From Atopsyche davidsoni (taxonomy: Eukaryota; Arthropoda; Insecta; Trichoptera; Hydrobiosidae): 64,000 nucleotides of DNA. Position numbers and translations under genes: made by a program. Positions 12,791 to 24,689 of this stretch are shown one piece after another. Below the pieces are notes generated by a model that ran no database searches, was not told where the DNA came from, and saw nothing but the letters and a program-made list of their open reading frames with translations. Positions within the stretch are counted from its first letter, which is position 1, and each line of letters starts with the position of its first letter. Where the stretch lies: positions 12,303,001 through 12,367,000 of the forward strand of contig JAILWY010000026.1 in the NCBI GenBank assembly GCA_022113835.1, read 5' to 3'.

Positions 12791-15370
12791 CAGCATTCAC
12801 AGGATTCGCTCTCAGATTGCTTACCATTCTCAATCCAGTTTATAACAACTTCATTTACTTTGTACCTATGCTAAATCTCTGTTTATTTCCTATTTACGAA
12901 CCTCTACACATTTAACAAGCAAAGGTGTAAATTTGGTATTGGTATACAATAATAGCAGCTTTTTATTACAAAAAAATAATTTTTAGTCATTGATCAAGAA
13001 AAAAAAGCACTTTTAAAAATAGCGTGATCTTTATCGTTAGTACAATATATTTTTGTTGTTAAAATATAAAACTTTCGAATATTTCAATTAAGTAATGCTG
13101 TAACCTTGCATTTTACGATTTATCTAGTAACATTTTCACAATATTACATAATAATTTATTACAGGTCTTCATTCAACGCCATTTCATAATTCACTGAATC
13201 ATGAAACATCGATGGTTAAAAATTATGCAATATGTGCACTGTTTTACTTGTTTTTGTATTTTAAATTATTGCATTATCTTTCTTTAGATTCTACAAATTC
13301 AGTATGTAACATTATTATCCTGAGACGCAAAGACACGGTAAACGTTGATAATCATGATTGTAACTTAGCCTGAAAATCTACAAAAATATTTAATAAAACC
13401 TTATTATTATCTTTCAAGACATTACTCGAATGTTTTATATTTTTTACACGATTAATATTTAAAAAAATCCTATCGTTTCGCCCGGAGTCGATCGCGGGAT
13501 ACCACAGTCGTCAATCAGGCATTCTAGCATACTAAACTACATTGCAGCAAAGCTTAGCGTTGTTTTAGTGCTACACAAATATATTTATAAAGTTAGACAT
13601 TCAATTAAAATGAAGCAGTAAGTGTAACAAAGTTACTTAAGCCTGAACTCGTGCCTGGAGCAGACTCATGGCATTGTTAGGGCTGCGCACGCGACCGGGC
13701 TCGGCGGGAGGCATGCGGAAGTGCAGGTCAGAATGCCTTAAATGGCTCCATTTGATATTTACGTTAATTGTAGTGCAGTTCCCGTTTTATTGTTGATTAT
13801 TTCACACCGCACTGAAAGGCAGACAGTCGTGCTGTGATTTGATACACAATGCGCTGCAAATATTTCTCACGGCCGATAAAGCTGGTACTTACGTATCGTT
13901 AATAAATATATTCAACTGAAAAAAAAAAAATATTTTCTGCAAACCAACATATTAAATATTTATGTATGTTTAAACTATTAATCCGTTTAATTTTTAATAG
14001 TCTTGTTGAAGTGTCATTCTGAAAATTGTATTGATTGTTTATTCATATATGAGCGAGATCTCCATTCGTGCATTCCTAATTATAGTTTAGTACAATTCAC
14101 ATGAAATTTACTCGTGATTTTCAAGTTTTATTTAAGGAAATAATTTTTTTAAATATTTTATTAAATATAAACTCGACGTTATTAAATTAAATTTGATTCG
14201 GTCGTGAAGTCAAATCCTTTGACCGCTTTGCCTTTGTGCTGCAAGTCAAAATACCTGCTGCTTTTTAAAATGATCCTTTTTGTTCGGCTCTCATTGAAAT
14301 ATTTTTAAACATCGGTTATTTTTTAAAAAAAGCTGTAAATTATAAAATTTATAAATTTATAAGAACATTAATTAATTATGTAAATTTAAAATTAATCTTA
14401 TAAATCTGCATTAATAAATAACAGGGATTAGGATAGATTTGTTTATTTAATGTCAATTTTGATAATTAAAAAATTAAATATTTATTATATTAACAATATT
14501 TTTTTAATCTATTTTGATATTTCGTCTACAGTTTATATTTTGACCTTTTGAATTTATCAGGATACAAAATATTTAAGGTTGAATAATTATTTTCATGTAA
14601 TTTTTGTTGTAGTTTTTATGTACTCTGCATAACGTAACTATTGTGAGATAACGTGATTTATTTAAGGCTTCTATCTGCTCCACAGAACGATTTATTTTCA
14701 GGCTGGGTAATTCATTTGATGAGTGCCGTGATAATATATCTTTGACAAAGGAGAAAAGCAGCAGCGTGTCGATCGTTCACAGCCCTTTTGACATTTGAAA
14801 TGTCGTTTTTGAAATTTATAACGAAATAATTACTAGTTATGCTGTGGTGTTTTAACATTAACGTACATTCAAGTAGTTTAAAACAATATAAGTACTACCG
14901 TTTGCATAATTTCTACGGAGCACTGGTTAAGGGGAGTGACATCAGATTTCGGAAATTGTATTCGTCCGATGAAAATATTTTGGGTAAATTGTATTATATT
15001 TATCTTAATAGGTATCATTTTAAATTTAAAAAAAAATTCATATTTATTTTCATGAAATTATGCATTTATTTATATTATACGATCTATTAAATAAATTATT
15101 TTTTGTAAAAATCAATACACATACTTATAATTTCACTGTAAGTAGACAAAGCATTATTTTTTCTTAATAAAATATTTTATACTTTTACATGTTTTTTTAA
15201 ATACCCGATAGTGATTTTTTCATGTAGGACGCTATTGGGTAATTGCAAGTCAGTTTCTGGTAGAGAAATAGTCAACTTATCATGTTGGAAACCTAAAGAG
15301 TTAAAAAATACAGTTGTATGTTTGTGTTGTTGTATTTATTTTAATTATTATAATATTGTTTTTAAAACCA
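12791..15370. other. A/T desert with a GC pocket
   Basis: No gene is seen. A GC-rich pocket of about 100 bp lies near 13640-13740. A weak, reversed tRNA-like segment near 13485-13560 is discussed among the rejected items. The remainder is very A/T-rich. Confidence 0.5.
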
Positions 15371-15640
15371 TGGGGGTGGTGGTCTCGAGCCTTAATCTCC
15401 CCCGCCGCGCCGGTCCGGTGGGCCGGGGGGCTATTCCCCTGACGTCACGCCGCCTGATCTCGGCGTTGTATTGCCGGGCAATCAGCTCAAGTGTTCGAGA
15501 CCACTTCTCATCACAATAAATAAGGCTTATCCAGATCGCTGGGATCCATCACGACCCGGCTGCGGCGTCTTATCTCGGCGAAGAAATTTAAGCAAATTTG
15601 CGAAAGTGGACTGAGCTTCTATCGCTGAATTATCACGCTA
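15371..15640. promoter_or_regulatory. Strong GC island with a CRE site
   Basis: This is one of the most GC-rich blocks in the window. It contains a full palindromic CREB/ATF site TGACGTCA (15440-15447) and CTTATC/CTTATCT sequences that fit GATA-factor sites. A 102-codon frame runs into it from A/T-rich DNA but has no recognisable domain. Function as an enhancer or unannotated promoter is inference. Confidence 0.3.
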
Positions 15641-16914
15641 CGGTAAATAAAGAAAAGTTTTTGGTTTGTGAAATAAACAAGCGAAATACAATTATAAAAA
15701 AAGACATTTGAACTCGCCTTTATAATATATAGGAATTTAAATATATATTTAACATACACACATACATACTCTTATATAACGGACGTCTACCCAAGCAAGC
15801 GTGCTTTCAGTATTTATGAGTTATAAAATTTTTATCAACTAACTAATATACGATTTAGATCTATCTTATCAAATTCAAAAAGACTTCTCAAGTTCAAAAT
15901 GTATTGTGAAATAATTGACTTTTGTACTTTTTGGATTGTGCAATATAAAAGGTAGATTTAAATTTTTATTTAATATTTCCTTTCAGTTATAATTACGGGT
16001 TTTAAACAAAGTCAATTTTCTCATCTCAAGTAATGGTGCAATAAAAAATCTGTATTGACTACATTAGTTTCCAGCCTTTAATATTCCGATGGGAGCACTG
16101 CATTAAGGCAATTATTTTTAATTACGTAATTATATTTATTTGAACAGGTAGGCATTTACAAAGTCAAGGATCCTCTTTAGTTTCTTCTCGAAGGCAATCT
16201 CTTCGGTCTCTCGCATCTCCACTCTTCTGTGAGATTCGATCTCATCTCGAGGTAATTAAGATGCATGCACAGGTGATCTAACGAAATAGATATTCTGGAA
16301 TGTTCCAGATTATCTGAGAATTTAATTATTTTAATATTTAAAAGGGTTTTAACAGATTTTTCATATGTACTTATGTAATAATATTGGTTCATTAAGTGAC
16401 TACACTTTTTAATATATTATATAATAGCTACTCATCGTATTTAAGTTAAGGTTTTTTTTAAGTGACCTAGAAGATTAAATACTCATTGTATCTTATATTT
16501 TAGATGTAGAATGAGGAGCTAAAATGAGCTATCTTTTGAAGATTGTGTAAAAGTCATTTGCCTTTAACGTTAGACCCTAATCTAGTCAGTAGGCCAGCAG
16601 TACATACTAGTGATGTACACAACCGACTGAAAAAATATCGATTATTTTTTTTTCTCCAATTGTTTAATATCAATTTCAGACATGTCTTTGCTAGGTGTTT
16701 TTTAAAAATAATTAATTATAAAATTATCCGATGTGTATGTTGTCGGTTTGCTCATTTTTAAGAAAAAAAATCCTTATCAAATAGAATACACAAATTGCAA
16801 AATTTCCCGAATAAAGTAACCGATCATTTGAATGTTACGTACTTTCAATGAGCGATTAGTTATATTGTTCAAATTAATTCGAATTAAGCGATTATCATAC
16901 CTAATCGAAAAGTT
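15641..16914. other. A/T-rich stretch
   Basis: No gene is seen. Around 16603-16650 there is a TAGTGATGTAC...ATATCGATTA sequence that vaguely recalls ends of hAT-type miniature elements, but no matching second end was found. Confidence 0.45.
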
Positions 16915-17055
16915 CGAAGGCTGCTCGACTCTGTCCACCTTTAGGCTGTACTCGCCCGTAATTGGCGAGAGGGTCGCCGCTCTCAGCCCGGCCTCAGGTA
17001 GCACGTGACCCGACCCGGGCTCCCGGGCCGCGCCCCACCGCAATTGGGTTACCCC
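16915..17055. promoter_or_regulatory. GC island with an E-box
   Basis: GC-rich block with CACGTG at 17002-17007, a canonical E-box for bHLH factors. It is directly followed by the CAGATAACCGAA repeats, so it could equally be part of a decayed transposon rather than a host element. Confidence 0.2.
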
Positions 17056-17174
17056 CAGATTAACGAAACATTCAGATAACCGAAAGAAAGAAGAAAAAAA
17101 AACATCCCTTGTATACAATCAGCAGCGCACGGATCCATGTCCTGGTATTACCACGAAAACCCCAGATAACCGAA
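17056..17174. repeat. Three copies of a CAGATAACCGAA-type motif
   Basis: CAGATTAACGAAA (17056-17068), CAGATAACCGAAA (17073-17085) and CAGATAACCGAA (17163-17174) lie within 120 bp. Reverse-complemented (TTCGGTTATCTG) they resemble the iterated terminal sequence of pogo/Tigger-like elements. No element boundary or TA duplication could be placed, so this is a possible remnant only. Confidence 0.35.
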
Positions 17175-17435
17175 CTATAATATTCAATAGTCATCGTTAC
17201 GAATGAATACTCGCCGTTGAAGTTTTGAAATAATATAAACAACACATTTGTTTGTGTATGGACATAACAAAATATGACAACCAATCACACTATAAAAATT
17301 GTATAATACTACCAAGTTTAAAATCGTTTTTCGTAAACAACCAGGTTTGCGTGTATTTATACAACATATTAATCGATGTAAAATATAATAAAATTTATTA
17401 AAAATATCATGAGTGTGAGATAAATGAAATTTACA

Positions 17436-18114
17436 TTAACACATTGTGATCGGGTGATTTTTTTGTCACCTAGGGGCTGAGATCGGGGGTTTTTTGGATA
17501 TATACGTCTCAAATTACAGTTTCTGTAAAATAGCCATATCTTTCGAACTATTGGGTATTTTTCAAAAAAACTTTTAGTGTCTTAATCTAAAATAATTGCT
17601 TTATTTATTTATTATACAAACATGCTTTGTACACAAAATTACTATACAATAAATGAAATGGAAAGTGAAAAACACACTTTTACGATCAAAATTACATTGT
17701 TATAAAAAATCACAATACTTTTTGTAAATTTTTATTAGATCTAATCAGAAACAAAACAACCTAATAATGCGTCAACGTATGATAGTATGACGAAAATAGT
17801 ATCACAGTGTCACTGAAATAAGGGAGAGAGTCTCTGTTTATTTAGTTTGCAGTAATAACTATTGTGTTCTGTTGGTATAGTTTACCGATATTTTTTATGA
17901 CCATGGTTTCAAATACTTCGATATTTGTTTGTGTCTAATGTTTGTCAACAGCTGGCAAAAGATACGGCACCGGTAACTGCTCGGGTAAAGCGAGCGTTCA
18001 TCCGTTTCCCGTACACCACCGCCAGTCTATGCAGAACGCATAAATGCGTCTCCCGTCCTCTACCGCCAGGCAGCGAGGAACGCATTTATGCGTCTCCCGA
18101 TCACAATGTGTTAA
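17436..18114. mobile_element. Non-autonomous piggyBac-like (TTAA) element
   Basis: The sequence TTAA plus CACATTGTGATCGGG at 17436-17454 is perfectly inverted at the right end (CCCGATCACAATGTG plus TTAA, 18096-18114), giving a 679-bp unit including both TTAA copies. TTAA duplication is the signature of piggyBac-superfamily insertion. No transposase remnant is readable inside, so it is a miniature or internally deleted element mobilised in trans. Perfect terminal repeats suggest recent activity. The right end has a tandem subterminal repeat (see separate entry). Confidence 0.85.
18018..18105. repeat. Tandem 44-bp subterminal units in the TTAA element
   Basis: Unit 1 (18018-18061) and unit 2 (18062-18105) each begin ACCGCCAG and each contain a palindrome followed by CTCCCG: ACGCATAAATGCGT (18036-18049) and ACGCATTTATGCGT (18080-18093). 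The period is exactly 44 bp. A more degenerate unit may precede them (GCGTTCATCCG near 17995). Such subterminal repeats often bind transposase; that role is inferred. Confidence 0.8.
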
Positions 18115-20949
18115 GACATACAAAGATGATTCTTTTAATTAAGTAATTAGTTGAACATTTCAATGCTACATGGTTACATTTTTATGATTGAACAATAATC
18201 ACTTCTAACCTTTCCGCCCATCCGAGATAAATCACAGCCTCCCACATGGGTCGTTGTTCGAGGATGTCCTACATAAACGTAGTTGAGTAATTGAACATAT
18301 TAAGTGGAAAGCACTTCCTTCCCTCCTTATTAAGATTTTAAGACTTCTATATAAATTTATTTGATGTATAATTTAAAATATAATGGAGCACAGATCGCTA
18401 GAAAATAATCCATACAAAAGCGCTCATCCTAGGCCGTGGCCGACTCCATCGCTGTCGGTTATTACCATTCGATCTTCAGGAGGGCGTACCATCATTCCCG
18501 GATAAAATGCACACCCGGAGCAACGTACAGAAACGTGAAGACCTTCAAATGGATACACATCGAATGAGAATTGCAATCGTGAAATTCAATCATTGCTTCC
18601 AATCAACATCACTATCAATTTTATATCCGGTACTGAATGGCGTTATCTGCCAGGCTTCCCCGGCTCCTTCTGTTTCGATCCTAATGGGCGATTTCTACAA
18701 TCCGGTGAAATTTGTTTCTTTCTTATACGAAATCAATAAACCCGACTAAAACTGCCGCACCGAGTTCCTGTTTTTTTTTTCGACTGTTACGTAAAGGCTA
18801 TCGGCATTCTCCTTTTTTTTATTTTCTTAAACCGAAGCCTAATGCGGATAATTCGTGTTACTTGCGTAGGTGAGTTATTATTATTTCAGTGCGGAATATT
18901 TATATTTTTGGGTTTGCGACGCTTTGCTGTTTTTATTTTTCATCCACCGCAAGGCAAAGGTTAAGAATGCTTCGTATTTGTATTTTGCATTCCTTTGTAG
19001 CGTAGAAAACTCAGGCCGCTTTGCGAATGGTTGAAATATTTTCAAACTTTAGATTAATTCAAAACAACACACTTTTTACTTTCGAAGCGGTATTTTTGCG
19101 AAAGTCCCCAGCAACTGCTTGTTACATTTTCTTTCTACTGAAATACTGAAACTGTTGTTTGAAAATAATTATAACGTTACGTTGAAATAGTACAACCATC
19201 GTTAAATTCATATAAAATATTATGACTTGTAAATATTGACACAAACATTATAATTTTTCTATAAGAAATGTTTGAAGTGCACGTTGAGACAGTCTATTTA
19301 TATATGTAGTGCGTTTATAGATGTCTTATGAATTTTTCATCAACGGTTTACTTATGCGTATAAGATACTACCTTAATATAAGGTAAGTACATATTATTAT
19401 TGGCCCAGTATTTAATAAGCCATTGTCTGAAGACGATATTTCAGGTCAGCGTCCTCTATACTTATCCTTTCCTGAGAAAATCCTCCCTGAAATATGCGCA
19501 CCGTTATTACGAAACTGAAGGTTTTGGGATCCCAGCAATATGATGTAATGAATGCAGACATTCAACCCGACACTCGATACGAATTTGCATTTTTGAAAGG
19601 GCAGTCACCTTCGTGTGCAGGATGAAATAATCTCTTGCGAATTTTAACGGTCCTCTTAAACTTGCCATAAATCAAATGGCTGTACGATGAAATAAAGTAA
19701 AATCACCGATGAAATTGTAATTCATTTGTATAGCTAAGCACTCGTTATAAATTTACTGTTTGTTTAATGTATTGCCTTTGAGTCATTTTATTAACTTAAA
19801 AACAACTGCCCGAGAAGAGACTAAATTTATTTATTTTTTAAATAAACTTGCTTTTTGTTTTTTTGTTGAATATAATATTTAATTACTCTAATGTTTGTGT
19901 AAGTATACATGGCTTTTGTTAATATGGATTTCAATTTTACTTTCCGACAAAAAAGATTTAAAACAAAAAAGAAAATAATTTAAAAATAAATACCTATGTA
20001 CGGTCCTAGTCGACTTTTAGGAAATTCATGTCGTATTGTTGACAACTTTTTCATTTGAGAGTATTTATTAACATTTTTATAGGCTATAAAGTAAGACAAT
20101 AACTTTCGGATGTTTGCTGTAAATTAAGTCGTGGCTGAGGATTAAAATTATTTTTTTACGACCGGTAAAGATTTTATGGAAGTTGTCGACAAAATGTCTT
20201 ATATATTATTCTCGTGGTGTCTATTGTTTGCTTTACCGCAGGTATTGTACTTTAAATAGTCGTGTCGTTTTATATGATGTGATGTTCGCGTTTTATGTGG
20301 TCTTTGTTTGAACGCAACATTTCATCTTTATTAATAATATGGTTATATATGTATTTTTTTTTTTTTTTAATAATATATCAGGAAAATAATTTAAAAAATA
20401 CCTGATAGTATATCAGAATACTAATGATAAAATTCATGTGGAATTATACTATATGTTAAAATCACATCGAATTAAATTGCATTGCATTCGTTTATAATGA
20501 AATAATCAATCATATTCTGAATATAAATGAACACGCCCCGCCTCATCTCCAAAACAAGATTTTGTGTTTACTGGGTAAACAAAGAAGTCAATATTTATTT
20601 TTAATTTTGTCTCCCCCAGGAGGACGGCGCACGACGCCCATGATTGATTATGCGGCTTTAAGCTCAAATGTTCGCTTTAGAAATAGGATACTTCTAATAT
20701 CGTTTTCTGATGACCAGAGGCGTAGAAAAATTTGCATAATTAACAACTAATAAATAATAAAAAAATAAAGCTTTTTTGTATTTAATGAACAATGTAGAGA
20801 CGTCTAAATTAAATATAATTAATAAATGATATATTTTAAGCCACATACCATATATGAAACGACAACAAAAAAAAGCCTGAAAAAATCAGAAGCGTTCGAT
20901 TCATAGACAAAATATCGGTTATATGAAAGTATACAGGTAATTTTTTTAC
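18115..20949. other. A/T desert with a GC pocket
   Basis: No gene is seen. A GC-richer zone near 18410-18740 contains an 80-codon frame without similarity. Long T runs occur near 18770 and 20354-20368. A CCGCAG|GTATTG junction at 20238-20243 is only a weak splice-like match. Confidence 0.45.
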
Positions 20950-21060
20950 TAATTATAGCTCAGTGGGTGAAAAAAATACTCACCAAGCCGCTCTCGCCAG
21001 GGGTATGGGTTCAAATTTATCAGCTGTACCCATCGGTTTACGTATCTGCTGGGACATTGA
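20950..21060 (+). repeat. tRNA-derived SINE head
   Basis: A near-perfect RNA polymerase III box A, TAGCTCAGTGGG (20956-20967), is followed about 50 bp later by a box B-like GGGTTCAAATT (21007-21017), the spacing of a tRNA. The arms do not fold into a proper cloverleaf and the sequence continues into a non-tRNA body, so a SINE fits better than a tRNA gene. Its tail is not clear; similarity may extend to about 21060. Confidence 0.6.
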
Positions 21061-23429
21061 ATAATTTATGTTCCCTCATAATAATTTAATGACGTCAACC
21101 TTATCAAAACAGTCTTGTATTTATTTACATTAGGTAGATTAATAAAAATTAAATCGGTTATAATCAAAGATTTCACTAATTATAATATTTCATTATTTAT
21201 GCAAAGTAAGTAACTTATAACTTTAGCTTGAAGATAAAACAACTTTGTTTAAAAAGCTCGTATCATCTTCAGCGCTGCCTACAAAAACTCTCTTTAGGTC
21301 TAGTAGTTGGTTGCACCCATCAAACCTTCTATAATACCAAGAGCAGCATAATATTTAAGAACCCAGTGATTATTTAAATTATAATTTTAATTAATTATGT
21401 ACTTCCATTGAAGAAACCACATAGTTGAACAACACGTATATGCTGTTTTATTGTATTGTATTTCTTATTGCTTCGTGGTCTCATCGATTGTGGTACTGTA
21501 AAATAATATAAGTGTTTATTGTTTGTACGTCACTGGTCGTTATGGCATGGGACTTTCACCCACAGTGCGTTATTTAAGATACAACGCATGACGACGTCGT
21601 TCCGGCGTCCCAGTGGCGTCGCGGCGCTCTCTCGCCTCAAAGCTCATCTTGTCAGGGGCGTACAGTTCCAAGCATCCAAACACATCAAAGCGGATTCACA
21701 TATCTTCTACGCAGTATAATCACATCATTATTTTTATGCTACCACATTTGTATTGTAATGTGATCCCTTTTTATTGTTTTTTTGAGCAGAACATGACACC
21801 CGGGTCACCTAGAACCCCAAACAAGACAGAAATACTAAAAAAAATATATTTGACGTTTAAATGTATTTTATGCGTCGTATGAGTGTTTTTTTCTGCATAC
21901 GGTAATCAGCGATATATTTTGTACCAACTACCTTTTTTGTTGAAATTTACCTTTGAATGTTAAAATGTTACTGTAGGTTTTGTTGTCGGTTAAAAGTCAT
22001 TACTTGTTAGCCATTATAATGTGGTCAAAATTTAACGTTGTAGCCCAAATTTAATTGTATTTCAGATTCAAATAGTTAGCATTCAATTGTCGTTTGATTT
22101 GTGGCACATTCTCTATTCATATGAGTACATAAGAATATACAAATAAATTTAGTGCACTTTTCAAGCGGAACGTATTCTCCGGTAATAAATTGATTTTCAA
22201 CGAACCGGACATTCATTACTGTTGACGTAGGATGCCAGTCGCGATGGCGCACTCGCTGAACCAAATAATCGAATTAAATTATACCGAATTTAATAAAACT
22301 CTCGATCGTGAACTGTTTCCCAAATTTAAATCGTCAAATCGGTTTGCGTATAGCCACACCTTTTTAAATTTGAAAACTTTTCGTAATAATTTAGACAGAA
22401 AGGCCCGGTCGTTTAATGGAGATTAAGTAAATGTGTTATAGAGCTCAGCTAAAGGCGTGGCCGCTTCTTGCTTTATTACAATTTAAAAGCGTGGTTCTAA
22501 ACCATCTATATGTAAAATAACTTATTGAAAATTATTGAAATCGCAGCGTTTAGCATAATTTAACCGAAACGAGCTCTTAACAGCCCAAATATTCTGTTTA
22601 ATTGACTGAAATTAGCATTTATTTAGAGTAATTATAAAATTTAAAGACTGTATGGTATATCTCATTTAAATTTTATCTAGTACCTATGGTTGCGAACAAC
22701 TGAGAAGAAAGATCTAAACCTTTGAATTGTGTAATGGGTATTCAATAACGATTAAATCTTTTTAAAGATATTAATATAGACTAGATGTTGGAGGTTTTTA
22801 TCTTGAATCTTTGTTGTTTTTATTTTAAGAGTTTAAGTATACGTTTTTCTTACTGATTTATGTTGATCGATACTTTGATAGTAATATGTATGTAGATGGC
22901 GTTCAAAAAAAACTGGTTGAATAATGAAAAAAATGCTCCCTCAAGGCTCAAGCTCACACATAAATTCATGTTTTGACATATTGGTAATAATATTTATACT
23001 TTTGACTCCATAATGAATTCAGAATTGTTGACCCATGAAATCTACGCTTTGAAATAACAAGAAAAATATCGAATATTAATAGAATATTTTCTCTAGTTTA
23101 TTACCAATAAAAAAACAAGGTGTCAACAATGTAATTTACATATTTTAGAAATATACACCAAAGGTTACCATGCTACTATAATCGATAATTTGGCATATCT
23201 ACAATAAAAAAATTGTATTGGAACTTACTGCATGTTGCTGCAAGCACATTTATTTTTATAAACATCGCGGAGTGAAATAAAAAAAGACGCTATTGACTGT
23301 CGGATATCATCTGTGCTGCAACGTGTTTAAGCTGATCGAACAGTACACCGCTGCTACCTGCATAAATAGGTTTTCAAAAAAAAAAAAAAAAAAACACAAT
23401 AACACCCCGAGGCAAGTGTTCCTAGCACC
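21061..23429. other. A/T-rich stretch with a GC pocket
   Basis: No gene is seen. A TGACGTCA site occurs at 21090-21097, just downstream of the SINE. A GC pocket near 21585-21690 begins with the palindrome ACGACGTCGT (21591-21600). A 19-nt poly-A run sits at 23376-23394. Confidence 0.45.
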
Positions 23430-23650
23430 ATATTGAATATTTTTTTTAATTTGGCCCACAATGGTCGCATTAGAGGTGCGAGGTGTGACGCGCCGCTCGA
23501 TCGCCCTCCGCGCGCCCACTGTGACGTCATCCGGCCGGGACCCTTATCTCCGGGGCAACAAAGGCGAATTCGCCTCGCACCCCTCCCCCGTCCCGCTAAT
23601 CCCATCGGGCAACTTTCCGGGACTCTGGTTCCCAACTTTAACTTTGTACA
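23430..23650. promoter_or_regulatory. Strong GC island with a CRE site
   Basis: This is a very GC-rich block of about 200 bp with TGACGTCA at 23522-23529. Overlapping open frames of 70-93 codons on both strands are explained by scarcity of A/T stop codons and share no family features. It could be an enhancer, a cryptic promoter or part of an unrecognised repeat. Confidence 0.3.
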
Positions 23651-23767
23651 TTTGTGAATTTTATGCTTTCCCGGTTCATTTGTTCGTATACAGGATGAAT
23701 CTCACCTGTGTGGCATATTATAATATTGAAAAATGATTTTAGAGACGCTCAGAAAAATATCATCGTG

Positions 23768-23791
23768 ACTTGTGTGAGATTCGAACTCACA
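23768..23791 (-). repeat. Reversed tRNA T-arm-like segment
   Basis: The 24-nt sequence here is the exact reverse complement of 24648-24671. Read on the minus strand it is a tRNA-like T arm: GTGAG, the loop TTCGAAT, then CTCAC. No box A is found at the expected distance on the minus strand, so this is a truncated SINE end or a tRNA-like fragment. Confidence 0.65.
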
Positions 23792-24054
23792 CCTCACAGT
23801 GAAGTGTTTTTAATCCAATCTGGATATTATTTTTAAAATCTATTAATTTTACTGTAGATTGAACGTCAATCAAGTGCGTATTTATTTATCTATAAAGGTA
23901 TATTAACACACTAAAGGCGGGGCGGGTACTAGTACCCGTTTCGCGGACGTCTGTCTGGCGGGGCGCATATTAATACGTTTTTGAATGTGTTTACTCTAAA
24001 AGTGGCAGAAGGTCATTTTACTATTTAGGTTTACAGCTCGAAATGTTTGTTTAG

Positions 24055-24262
24055 GACTCGTCAACGTTACTTCTACCATTACTGTCCAGTGATTCTGAAC
24101 AAAGTGACAATGAAGAAGGGGAGTGGTCAGATAATGATAATCCTCCAATTATTGAACAATTTTTAGGACAAAGTGGTGTTGTGTGATGCCAAGTAATCTG
24201 CAAAGTGTGTATGAAGTGGTTCAACTTTTTATAGGAAACGATTTTTTTGACTACATGCAAAT
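24055..24262 (+). pseudogene. piggyBac-like transposase, N-terminal fragment
   Basis: Reading from 24055, the frame gives an acidic, serine-rich start with SSDSEQSDNEEGEWSDND and then PPIIEQFLGQSGV, ending at a stop at 24184. In a shifted frame from 24189 the reading resumes with PSNLQSVYEVVQLFIGNDFF. Acidic N-terminal tails followed by a segment in which an aromatic-rich FF...D region begins the conserved domain are typical of piggyBac-family transposases. The fragment has at least one stop with a frameshift and then runs straight into 3'-terminal DNA, so the catalytic aspartates are absent. No start codon was assigned. It is recognisable by family resemblance, not by a full domain. Confidence 0.6.
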
Positions 24263-24562
24263 CAAAGATTGTATAGACTAGATTTCACACGTGCAATTTT
24301 ACCCGAATTTCGTCCGCTTCGCACATCAGTTTAGTCAATTTGGTTACCCGCTTAAAATATAAATATTATATAAGCTATTTTGTAACAATAACATTTAATT
24401 TGTCAACAAAAATCTCATAATTAACTCGGAGTGGCTAAACGGAAGAAAAAAAAATCAAAAAGTCCAAATCAAAGAGTGTATAGACTAGATTTCACACACG
24501 CAATTTTACGCGAATTTTGCTCGTTGCGCACATCAGTTTAGTCAATTTGGTACCCGCTTAAA
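24258..24562 (+). repeat. Duplicated 3' end of the piggyBac-like element
   Basis: Copy A (24258-24355) and copy B (24465-24562) share about 98 bp. Both start CAAATCAAAGA, pass through GTATAGACTAGATTTCACAC and CATCAGTTTAGTCAATTTGG, and end near ACCCGCTTAAA. Only copy B continues into GTGTGTTAA and the outer TTAA. The spacer of about 109 bp is unrelated A/T-rich DNA. This suggests a rearrangement, or a nested insertion in which one end was lost. Confidence 0.8.
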
Positions 24563-24589
24563 GTGTGTTAATATTATTAATTCTCGCTA

Positions 24590-24680
24590 AGTTGCAGTGG
24601 CTCGTTAGCATAATCGGGTAAACGCACCGGCCATGTAAGCTTGGGGATGTGAGTTCGAATCTCACACAAGTTATATTATA
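24590..24680 (+). repeat. tRNA-derived SINE or tRNA-like sequence
   Basis: Box A-like TGGCTCGTTAGC (24598-24609) and box B GAGTTCGAATCT (24651-24662) are spaced like a tRNA, and a good T arm is present (GTGAG, TTCGAAT, CTCAC). The 5' bases do not pair with ACAAGTT to make an acceptor stem and no clear anticodon stem forms, so it is tRNA-derived rather than a working tRNA gene. Confidence 0.6.
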
Positions 24681-24689
24681 ATATCTTAA

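Larger units (their letters stand above)
23903..24571 (+). mobile_element. Decayed piggyBac-like element
   Basis: The left end is TTAACACACTAAAGGCGGGG (from 23903). The right end reads, on the opposite strand, TTAACACACTTTAAGCGGG (ending 24571), so ten terminal bases including the TTAA are shared. The interior keeps recognisable transposase fragments (24055-24262), and the 3' end is present twice. Total length of 669 bp is far below an autonomous element (usually about 2-3 kb), so most of the transposase is gone. Subterminal GGCGGGGCG repeats at 23916 and 23957 each precede a palindrome. Confidence 0.8.

Noticed and set aside
13485..13565. Reversed tRNA-like segment (GGAGTCGATCG...)
   Set aside because: Box B is poor, box A doubtful, and stems do not form. 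At best a very old tRNA-derived repeat.
15211..15519. 102-codon plus-strand frame as a gene
   Set aside because: It joins an A/T-rich half to a GC island with an abrupt change in residue use and resembles no family.
16603..16650. hAT-type miniature element end (TAGTGATGTACAC...ATATCGATTA)
   Set aside because: No inverted partner and no 8-bp duplication could be found.
24590..24680. Functional tRNA gene
   Set aside because: The T arm is good but the acceptor and anticodon stems do not pair, so it was kept as a tRNA-derived repeat.
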